A stretch of DNA of 64,000 bases from an uncultured Lachnospiraceae bacterium (lineage in GTDB: Bacteria > Bacillota > Clostridia > Lachnospirales > Lachnospiraceae). The notes under the pieces were generated by a model. The model saw only the letters and a list, made by a program, of their open reading frames with translations. It was not told the origin of the DNA and did not search any database. The DNA lies in contig CANQEL010000005.1 in NCBI GenBank assembly GCA_947594855.1, forward strand, positions 106,960 through 170,959, written 5' to 3'. Position numbers and translations under genes: made by a program. Below, one piece after another: positions 34,726 through 45,700 of the stretch. The first letter of the stretch is position 1; every line of letters starts with the position of its first letter.

Positions 34726-36510
34726 ATGAAACAGTTACTGTATTATACGCGAAAACCCATTGATTCAAAGTACTATGATGCAAGAATTGCATTCAGTATG
34801 CATCTTGCGATAGGAGAAAACGGGAATTTTACCCCGCTTAATCACAATTCGGGAGTATTATTTGCACTGGCGACAGAAAATGATGATGGTTCGCTTAATC
34901 CGAAATGCATTAAGAATCCGTGTGTGTTTACAATGAAAGATGGAAGTTTTGGAATTGTTGCGGTGCGTACTGACGGCGAGGGAGAAGAGGATTTTGAAAG
35001 CGAGGGAAGCATTGTCGCATTTGTAAGCGGTGACCTTATAAAATATAAGGAACTGGGACTTATAAGACTTTCTGAAAAACATATAGAAAAAGCCGTATGC
35101 GAATATGACAAAGAAAATGACTGCTATGTAATTAAATGGTGCGGAAAAGATTACAGATGGTTTGTGTCAAGAGTGTCGGAATTCGTGCCATGCGATACGT
35201 CTGTAATGTCTGAGGAGACAGGTTCGCCGGCATTTGATGTTATCGAGGCAGATATTGAAGGCATAGCAGACAGGGGTATTATTGATATATCTGATGAGGT
35301 GGCTGACAGGCTTATAAAAAAACTTACCGTTGCCGTGCATACAGATACGATAATTGATAAGGAAATAAAAGTAAAAAATGCTGATGAATTAAATAAGATT
35401 CGCGCATGTGCTGTATACAGTGACGGAACTACTGCATCAAAGAGAATTGACTGGGATGTCTCAGGCGTGGATTTTAATGTGCCTGGTGAATATGAGATTA
35501 AGGGCAGGATACATAAAGATCATTTTGAATTCCCTATAGCCTATAACAGAGCCGACCCCTGTATAACATATTGGAATGGAAAATATTATTTTATTGCAAC
35601 CAATGACGCCGACGGGAATCATTCATTGTATGTAAGGGAAGCCGGTTCCATTCCGGAACTTGTGAGTGCAGAAGAGAAGCTTATACTTGATTCAGATATG
35701 TATGATTACGCTAAGGGGCTTTTATGGGCTCCTGAATTCCATGAAGTAGAGGGCAGGCTGTATATATTCCTTGCGCTTACTTCGGGTGAATTTTTCTGTG
35801 AGGAATCGCATGTTATGGAACTTAGGGAAGGTGGAAATCCTTCTGAGAAGAAAGACTGGTCAGCGCCAAAAAGGGTTGTGAGAAAAGACGGTACCGATAT
35901 ATGTGAGGCGGGAAAAGAAATAACGCTCGATATGACCTGTTACAAATGGCAGGGTGATTATTATGCCGTATGGTCCCAGAGACAGTTTGTTCCAAAGGAC
36001 CTGGGCGCATGGCTGTATATCGCAAAATTAAATCCAGAGGAACCATGGAAACTCCTTTCAGACCCGGTAGTACTGTCAAAGCCTGACTATGGCTGGGCTA
36101 ATAATCATACGTTTGTTGACGAAGGACCTTTTGCGCTTCTTTTTGATGATAAAATTGTACTTACGTTCTCAAGCGCAGCGGTTGATACATCCTATGTTGT
36201 GAGCATGCTTACTATAGATAAAGGAAAAGACCTTCTTGTCAGGGATAACTGGGAGAAATGCAATTATCCCATACTTACGTCGCGAAGCGTGCCGGGAGAG
36301 TTCGGAACAGGACATAATGCATATGTTACCGACGAATACGGAGATATATGGAATACATATCATGCAAGACCGGGTACAGACGGTGTGAGAAGCAGTGGAA
36401 TAAGACGTGTACATTTTGATATAGACGGGCTTCCTGTGCTTGATATGACAGAAGAAAAAGATGTGTCAGAAGCACATAGCGGGATACAATGTAAAATAAC
36501 GGTTATATAG
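34726..36510 (+). CDS. Glycoside hydrolase family 43-like enzyme with a Big_4 domain
   Basis: A 594-aa protein with no signal peptide. The N-terminal ~190 residues form a separate beta-rich region; a Big_4-like Ig domain follows (ACAVYSDGTTASKRIDWDV, residues ~225-245); the C-terminal five-bladed propeller matches GH43. Candidate catalytic residues: Asp in RADPCITYWNGKYYF (base), Asp/Glu in WAPEFHEVEGRLYIF, and Glu in DEGPFALLF (acid), with the conserved GHNAYVTDEYGDIW. Family members are arabinofuranosidases, xylosidases and arabinanases. GGAGG 6 nt before ATG 34726 fixes the start. Cytoplasmic action on imported oligosaccharides is inferred. Confidence 0.83.
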   Translation: MKQLLYYTRKPIDSKYYDARIAFSMHLAIGENGNFTPLNHNSGVLFALATENDDGSLNPKCIKNPCVFTMKDGSFGIVAVRTDGEGEEDFESEGSIVAFVSGDLIKYKELGLIRLSEKHIEKAVCEYDKENDCYVIKWCGKDYRWFVSRVSEFVPCDTSVMSEETGSPAFDVIEADIEGIADRGIIDISDEVADRLIKKLTVAVHTDTIIDKEIKVKNADELNKIRACAVYSDGTTASKRIDWDVSGVDFNVPGEYEIKGRIHKDHFEFPIAYNRADPCITYWNGKYYFIATNDADGNHSLYVREAGSIPELVSAEEKLILDSDMYDYAKGLLWAPEFHEVEGRLYIFLALTSGEFFCEESHVMELREGGNPSEKKDWSAPKRVVRKDGTDICEAGKEITLDMTCYKWQGDYYAVWSQRQFVPKDLGAWLYIAKLNPEEPWKLLSDPVVLSKPDYGWANNHTFVDEGPFALLFDDKIVLTFSSAAVDTSYVVSMLTIDKGKDLLVRDNWEKCNYPILTSRSVPGEFGTGHNAYVTDEYGDIWNTYHARPGTDGVRSSGIRRVHFDIDGLPVLDMTEEKDVSEAHSGIQCKITVI

Positions 36511-36540
36511 CGGCAGCCGGGTATTAAGATATGGAATGTA

Positions 36541-36577
36541 AAAACATGGTATTTTTGATTAAAATGCCATGTTTTTT
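36541..36577 (+). terminator. Rho-independent terminator after GH43
   Basis: ACATGGTATTTT (36544-36555) pairs with AAAATGCCATGT (36561-36572), one G-U pair and a 5-nt loop, followed by five T residues. Confidence 0.9.
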
Positions 36578-36716
36578 GTATATATTTATCTAAATATTGC
36601 AAAAAGATTATAATTATTAAAAAAATGAAAAAAACTAACTTTTTGTCCTTAAAAATATGTTATAATTCTATATTATAAAAAATTAGAATAATTTTACATG
36701 AAAAGAGGTAAGCCAA

Positions 36717-39700
36717 ATGAAAACTAAGCATATAAAGGCATTACTGGCTATTGTTTTGGCAGTATCCGTAGTACTGACTTCATCTCTGCCGTCATATATA
36801 AAGGCAGAGAATAGTGGAATTATGACACTTGACAGCGGTCTTGAGCAGGAGCTGCTTGATACGGACGCCGCATATGTAAAAAGTCTTGCGGTGACGAAGA
36901 TTACCGATGGAACAGAGCCGTTTGATGAAAACGACGACCGCGGCAACGATAGCGGCAGCAGCAATAAAATAGTCCGTTCATATGATTCGATAAGGTATAC
37001 TATAGATTATACCGTTCAGACTTATGATACTACCCATTCATATAAAAACGGATATATATGGTTTGAGATGAAACTGCCTTATTCAAGAGATAAGGCTTAT
37101 TTTGATACAAGCGTAATGAACTGGATGTGTGAAGAGGAAGGTTATAAGTGGAAGATTACGGAAGATGAAGACAGTCAGACGCTTAAATGCGCTATGAAGC
37201 TTACGCCGACCGGAGGCAATCCTACAAGTATACCGGGCGCAGGAAGCATTGAAGCGGTTATCGCAGTACGCGCAATGAACAATGAAGAAGTTATACAACC
37301 CGAATTTTCCGCATATATGGACCATAATGATATAAGCGAAGGAAAGGATAGCGTATGCGATGCACATAAAGATGCGGAAAATGGCGGAAAGGAATATGTT
37401 ACGGCTGTTCCCGAGAAGGTTAAGGTCACTACTGTTCCGGGATATAACGTGCAGCTTAAGCAGGTAGAAAGGACAGGAGCGTATGCTACCGGAAAGTGGG
37501 ATTTTTCAACAGGCAATGATAAAGCCCTGAATAAAGATAAAGGAACACTTGAAGGACGTATGGTAGCTTATGGCATTACCCTGCAGTTATATAATGAAAA
37601 GACCAATCAGGATATGAAGGGACTTGAGTATCCCAAAGGACCGATAACTTTTGACATAAATTTTGATACGTCTTTTATTAAACAAAATACAATGGATGAT
37701 ATTCCTATAAGTGATAAATGTATACCGCTTGTATGGAGTTACGGACCGTCAGAAAATAAAAATTCATACGATGGAAGGGATCTGTCTGCCACGTATGGCA
37801 ATACATATCTTGCGGCGCCATATAACTCATCAGGCCATACTTTGAGTAAAGACGGCGCTTTGCCTAACGAAACTGATTGCGACACATGCTGGAACGGCGG
37901 TAACTGGAGTGTAGTTCAGGAAGGAAACACCCTTCACTGTACCGTGACAGATTATGAGATAAACCCCAACTGGTTTCCGACAAAAAATGTATCAAGTAAC
38001 GATAAAGAATATGCTGAAAGAAAACACCTGGGCTGCTTTTCGGCAGGACAGCTTTTCATAGTTGTGCCTTATGGTACACTGCAGGATGAATATGGAGACG
38101 GCACAATTCAGGTTAATGTTACGGATAGCAATATGAATGCGGAATCTGTTACCGGAATGAGCCAGACTAATGATGACCAGAAAGATAAAACTGATGATTC
38201 GGTTGCAACGGTTGTACATCTGTCTTCGCCGGGAAGTTATGTAAATAAGGTCCATTATGGATATTATGGAACAAATGAAATCGTATGGGCAGAGGATGCA
38301 GACCAGGTTACCGCAGGAGATTGTTATAATAATGGTAAGGATGCCCTGGCAATTAACGGAAACGTAGCGATTGTCTGGGGAGGAGTAAACAAATCAGAAG
38401 GCGATATTGAAAATTTTGCAGAGGCGGGAGATTTCCTTCTTAAGTTTGATGATAAAGCGCTTGAGGTAGATACGGGTAAGAATATAGTATCTAAGATGAC
38501 CGGATATAATACGTATTATTACGGCGCAAAGACTGACGGTAAAGGATGGGAATCAGATGAAGAGATGAATAACTGCGGGGTGTCGGACCTTGTATATTAT
38601 GAATCGCTTGAAGAACTTGAAAAAGAAGGAAAGATATGCGTGGGCATCTTATGGAAATACAGATGCGACCACAGCGCCCAAAATCATGTGGACCCTAATA
38701 ATCAGGATATTACTTCCAAGGCGTATTTTCATATAAAGAATGATAACTTGCTTACAGGAAACGTATATCAGACCGTATCGGCAGCTGATATATGGAGAAA
38801 AAAGAGCCTGTACAGCCTTGTTGATGCGTCGGGCGTTATAGATGTAACTAAACTTCCAAGCATATATGATGTGCAGAAAAATGGAGCCGAACAGCTTCCG
38901 AAAGATGTTACGGATTTGAAATATAATTATAAAAAAGCTTATTATAATGAGTCGGGATATCAGGGCGGCCATACGGCTGTGTCAAACGGATGGGAAGAAG
39001 GAGATTCGCTTTATCTTGCAGGATATATTTCAAAGATTAATAAGAAGATACTTCAGACTGACGCCGGAGGAGCCGCAAAAAATACGTTTGACATGGATCA
39101 TGGACAGAATATAGTAGACTTTGAGCTGTCGCCTTATATGGAAGTGCCTGAAGGAGTTGTATGGAATAATAAAACTGATATGACAATAGTTGATTATCTT
39201 CCGCCAGGGCTTACATATGTCTCCGGAAGCGCATATATAGGCGCAAAATATATTCCGGACGCTAACGGGCTGGACGGAAGATTTGTGGGAGGCCAGGCGC
39301 TTGATGAGCCTGTAATAGGCACTAAAGAGATAGACGGAAAAATCTATACTACGCTTACCTGGGTTATAAATACGGATGTAAAGTATGAACAGCCTCAGAT
39401 TTTTTATAAAGCGCGGATAGCTAATGATGTAATAACCGGAATGGAATTTAGATCAGCCGCAGATGTAGCTACAAAGGAGGATAACAGAGACCGTACAAAA
39501 CAGAACGGCAATTATGATGACGTTGGTTTCAATGTCGTTAAATTAACGAACCTTTCTGTTACGAAGCGCGCGGAATACAGTTGTTATGATATAAATGATG
39601 AAATTAAGTATACCATAACATGGTCGAATAACAGTGATGCCGATCTTATTGATAAGGTAATGCTTGATATTATGCCGCAAAGCGGACACAATCATAGCTT

Positions 39701-42700
39701 TTATAACGGTTATTATGAAATAAGCGGATTAAGCATCACTGATAGCTCTCCTTATGAAGTATATTATACTACAGATAAGAATGTCATAAGTATGAATAAA
39801 GATACGGTTACTTATGCTGAAATTGAGTCAGGAAACGTTAACGGGATAAAGTGGGAAAAGGCAGAAGGCTCAGGATCATATGATTTTGGAGCTGATAAGG
39901 CTAATGTGACCGCATGGGCTATATTAGGAAATATCAACCGCGCAGATTATGTTACGGCGACACTTACAATGCAACCTCATGGCAATCTTCCAAAAGACGT
40001 ATATTATAACGAAGCAAATATTGATAATGTAAATGTAAGCGCAAAAACTGAAATAGTAAACAGGATACTTTCAGGAACGACATGGATTGACGCCAATCAG
40101 GACGGAAAGAGAGACGTTTCTGAAGAGCTTATGCAGGGAGTAACGGTAACGGTATATGACAGCGAAGGAAATGTAGTAAAAGACCTGAAGGACGGAAAAG
40201 AATGTACGGCAAAAACTGACACATTAGGTAATTATCTGTTCGAGAATCTTCCTGAAGGTAAGTTTACCGTGAAATTCACTGACGGAGACGTTAAGTTAAG
40301 CGAGTATACGCTTACAGTATCTAATGCAGAAGGCGTGAGCGAGGATGTAAACAGCGATGCCGTTAAAACCGGTGCGGATATATCTATTGGAGGAATAAAC
40401 ATGCCGCCGGCGGAGGATATAACATCCTCGCCGTACAGAGTAGAGCATCAGGATGCGGGATTCTATCAGACAGGAGATCTTGCGATAACAAAAAATGTGC
40501 AGGGCGGAGAAAGTGACGATGAAAAGAACTTTGAAATCACGGTAACGTTTAAGGACGGTCCTATAGCACTTAGTGAGGTTAAAGATTCTGCCGGAAAAAT
40601 TTATAAGGTTTCCGATAGTAAAATAGTAATTACCCTTACGGACAAACAGACGGTAACGCTGAAAGATATCCCTGCAGGTACGGTATATGAAGTATCTGAG
40701 AAAGATTATAAATTCTTCAGCGAAAGTATAGAGTATGGCAATGCAAGCAGGGAAATAACAAATGTATGCGATACCGTGAATGTAAACAACCGGAAAGTAA
40801 ACCGTATGCTTTCGGGAACAACATGGGTTGACGCTAATAAGGATGGAAAGAGGGACGCTTCTGAAAAGCTTCTGCAGGGAGTTACGGTAACGGTATATGA
40901 CAGCGAAGGAAATATCGTAAAAGACCTGAAAAATAATGAGAACTGTACGGCAAAGACTGACACATCGGGAAATTATCTGTTTGAGTATCTTCCGGCAGGG
41001 GAGTTTAGGGTAGAATTCACAGACGGCGATACTAAGATAAGCGAATATACGCTTACCGTGCCTAACGCAGACGGGGTGGACGGCTCAGTAAACAGCGATG
41101 CAGTAAATAAAGAAGGAACGCCTGTAATAGAAGGAATAGAAATGCCTGAGGATAAGAATATAACATCCTCACCGTATAAGGTAGAACATCAGGATGCAGG
41201 ATTCTACCAGACGGGAAGCCTTGCGATAACAAAGACTGTAGAAAACGCCGAAGCAGGCGATACAGACAGCTTTGAGATTACAGTGAAATTTACAGACGGC
41301 CCTATAGCTCTTAGTGAAGTTAAGGATTCAGGAGACAAAACGTATCCTGTAACAGACGGAAAGGTAACGCTTACGCTTAAATCGGGTGAAACGATAGAGC
41401 TTGTAGATCTGCCTCCAGAAACAACATATGAGGTAACAGAGAAAGATTCTCCGTTATACGCAGAAAGTTATGTATACAGTGATTCGAAACATATGATAGA
41501 TGTGACGAGAGATACTGTTGAGGTCATAAACAAGAGGGTAAACAGAGTGCTTTCAGGAACGACCTGGGTTGACGCAAACCAGGACGGAAAGAGGGACGCT
41601 TCTGAAAATCTTCTGCAGGGAGTTACGGTAACGGTATATGACAGAGAAGGAAAAGTCGTAAAAGACCTAAAAGATGGAAAAGAATGTACCGCAGTTACGG
41701 ATGAAAACGGAAACTACCTGTTTGAGAATCTTCCGGCCGGAGAACTTACCGTAGAATTTACAGATGGCGATACTAAGATAAGCGAGTATAAGCTTACCGT
41801 GCCTAATGCGGAAGATGTAAGCAAAGATGTAAACAGCGATGCGGTAAATAATAAAGAAGGAAAGCCTGTAATAGAAGGGATAGACATGCCTGAAGATAAG
41901 GACATAAAATCTTCACCATATAAGGTAGAGCATCAGGATGCAGGATTCTACCAGACGGGAAGCCTTGCGGTAACGAAAACTGTAAAAAATGCCGAAGCAG
42001 GCGATGCGGAAAGTTTTGACATCACTGTGGAATTTACGGGCGGCCCTGTAACCCTTAACAAAGTTACGGATGCAAGCGGAGAAACGTATCCTGTAACTGA
42101 CGGAAAGGTAACGCTTACGCTTAAAGCGGGTGAAACGATTGAGCTTGTAAATCTGTCTTTCGGAACGACATATGAGATAACAGAGAAAGATTCTCCGTTA
42201 TATATAGAAAGCTATGTGTATAAAGACGCTGCTCACATGGTTGACACCACGCAGGATACTGTGGAAGTCATAAATAAGAGGGTAAACAGAGTGCTTTCCG
42301 GAACGACTTGGGTTGATGCAGACCAAAACGGAAAGAGAGACGTTTCTGAAAAGGTTATGCAGGGCGTAACGGTAACGGTATATGACAGTGAAGGAAATAT
42401 CGTAAAAGACCTGAAGGACGGAAAAGAATGTACGGCAGTTACGGACGGAAACGGAAACTACCTGTTTGAAAACCTTCCTGCAGGCGACTTTACCGTAGAG
42501 TTTACAGACGGCGATACGAAGATAAGCGAATATACGCTTACCGTGCCTAATGCAAAAGATGTGAGTGAAGATGTAAACAGCGATGCGGAAAATAAAGACG
42601 GAACGCCTGTAATAGAAAATGTGGTTATGCCAAAAGATGAAGAGATAACTTCATCGCCATATAAGGTAGAACATCAGGATGCAGGATTCTACCAGACGGG

Positions 42701-45700
42701 AAGCCTTGCGGTAACAAAGACTGTAGAAAACGCTGAAGCAGGGGATGCGGAAAGTTTTGATATCACGGTTACATTTACCGGAGGTCCTATAGCGCTTAGT
42801 GAAGTTAAAGATTCGGGTAACAAAGTATATCCTGTAACAGACGGAAAGGTAACGCTTGCGGTTGAAGCAGGAAAAACTATTGAGCTAGTAAATCTGCCTT
42901 TCGGAACAACCTATGGAGTGACAGAGGAAGATTCGCCATTATATATAGAAGGTTATGTATATAGTGATTCGGAACATATGATAGATGTGACTAGAGATAC
43001 TGTTGAGGTCATAAACAAGAGGGTAAACCGTATGCTTTCCGGAACGACCTGGGTTGATGCCAATCAGGACGGAAAGAGAGACGTTTCTGAAAAAGTTATG
43101 CAGGGCGTAACGGTAACGGTATATGACAGTGAAGGAAATATCGTAAAAGACCTGAAAGACGGAAAAGAATGTACGGCAAAGACTGATACATCAGGTAATT
43201 ATCTGTTCGAGAATCTTCCTGCCGGCGAGTTTACCGTAGAATTCACTGACGGCGATACAAAGATAAGCGAGTATAAGCTTACCGTGCCTAATGCGGAAGA
43301 TGTAAGCAAAGATGTAAACAGTGATGCGGTAAATAAAGAAGGAACGCCTGTAATAGAAAATGTGGTTATGCCGAAAGATGAAGAGATAACTTCATCGCCA
43401 TATAAGGTAGAGCATCAGGATGCAGGATTCTATCAGACAGGAGATCTTGCGATAACCAAGAATGTACAGGGCGGAGAAAGTGACGATGAAAAGAAATTTG
43501 AGATTACGGTAACGTTCACAGACGGTCCTGTAACGCTTAGTGAAGTTAAAGATTCTAACGGAGAAATTTATAAGGTTTCCGATAATAAAATAGTAATTAC
43601 CCTTACTGACAAGCAGACGGTAACGCTTAAAGATATTCCTGCAGGTACGGTATATGAAGTATCTGAGAAAGATTATAAATTCTTCAGCGAAAGTATAGAG
43701 TATGGCAATGCAAGCAGGGAAATAACAAATGTATGCGATACCGTGGATGTAAATAACCGGAAAGTAAACCGTATGCTTTCGGGAACAACCTGGGTTGACG
43801 CTAACCAGGACGGAAAGAGGGACGCTTCTGAAAAGCTTCTTTCCGGCGTAACGGTAACGGTATATGACAGCGAAGGAAATGTAGTAAAAGACCTGAAAGA
43901 CGGAAAAGAATGTACGGCAGTTACGGATGAGAACGGAAACTACCTGTTCGAAAATCTTCCGGCCGGCGACTTTACAGTAGAATTTACCGACGGAGATACG
44001 AAGATAAGCAAGTATACGCTTACAGTATCCAAAGCAGACGGAGTAAGCGATGCTGAAAACAGTGATGCCGCAAAGGATGAAAATGGAACGCCTGTAATAG
44101 AAGGAATAGAAATGCCTGAGGATAAAGACATAACATCTTCACCGTATAAGGTAGAGCATCAGGATGCGGGATTCTATCAGACGGGAAGCCTTGCGGTAAC
44201 AAAGACTGTAGAAAACGCCGAAGTGGGAGATGCGGACAGCTTTGACATCACGGTTACATTCACAGGCGGCCCTGTAGCTCTTAGTGAAGTTAAGGGTGCA
44301 GGCGGCAAAACGTATCCTGTAAAGGACGGAAAGATAACGCTTACGCTTAAAGCGGGCGAGACTGCCGAATTTATAGAGCTTCCTTTTGGAACAACCTATG
44401 ATGTAACCGAGAAAGACTCGCCGTTATACTTAGAGAGTTATCTGTATAAAGACGCTGCTCATATGGTTGACACTACGCAGGATACTGTGGAGGTCATAAA
44501 TAAGAGGGTAAACCGTGTGCTTTCCGGAACTACATGGGTTGACGCAAATCAGGACGGAAAGAGAGACGTTTCTGAAGAGCTTATGCAGGGCGTAACGGTA
44601 ACTGTATATGACAGCGAAGGAAATATCGTAAAAGACGTAAAAGATGGAAAAGAATGTACGACAGTTACGGATGAAAACGGAAACTATCTGTTTGAAAACC
44701 TTCCTGACGGCGACTTTACCGTAGAGTTTACAGACGGGGATACAAAGATAAGCGAGTATACGCTTACAGTATCCAAGGCAGACGGAGTAAACGAGGATGT
44801 AAACAGCGACGCGGTAAATAAAGAAGGAACGCCTGTAATAGAAAATGTGGTTATGCCAAAAGATGAAGAGATAACTTCATCTCCGTATAAGATAGAGCAT
44901 CAGGATGCAGGATTCTATCAGACGGGAAGTCTTGCGGTAACAAAGACTGTAGAAAACGCCGAAGCAGGCGACGCGGAAAGTTTTGATATCACAGTTACAT
45001 TTACCGGAGGTCCTATAGCTCTTAGTGAAGTTAAGGATGCAGGCGGCAAGTCGTATCCTGTAACGGAAGGAAAGATAACGCTTACGCTTAAAGCGGGTGA
45101 AACTGCTGAAATTATAGAGCTTCCTTATGGAACAACATATGAAGTGACTGAGGCGGATTCACAGCTTTATGAAGAAAGTTACGTATATGCCGATGAGGCA
45201 AAGACAGTAGATGTAGTTAAAGATAGCGTAGAAGTTATCAACAGGAGAGTAAACCGTATGCTTTCCGGAACGACTTGGGCCGATAAGAATCGTAACGGTA
45301 AAAGAGAAGATTCCGAAAAACTGCTCTCCGGAGTAACGGTAACGGTATATGACAGCGAAGGAAATATCGTAAAAGACCTGAAAGACGGAAAAGAATGTAC
45401 GGCAGTTACGGACGAAAACGGAAACTACCTGTTTGAGAATCTTCCTGCCGGCGACTTTACCATAGAATTTACAGACGGCGATACTAAGATAAGCGAGTAT
45501 ACGCTTACCGTATCCAAAGCAGACGGAGTAGACGAATCGGTAAACAGCGACGCGGTAAATAAAGAAGGAACGCCTGTAATAGAAAATGTGGTTATGCCAA
45601 AAGATGAGGACATTAAGAAATCACCTTACAGGGCAGAACATAATGATGCGGGATTTTATAAGAACGGAAGCCTTGCAGTAACAAAAACCGTAATAAATGG

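Noticed and set aside
37083..39000. Reverse-strand frames within the N-terminal head of the giant protein
   Set aside because: Short, overlapping, without ribosome sites, and explained as shadows of the + strand gene.
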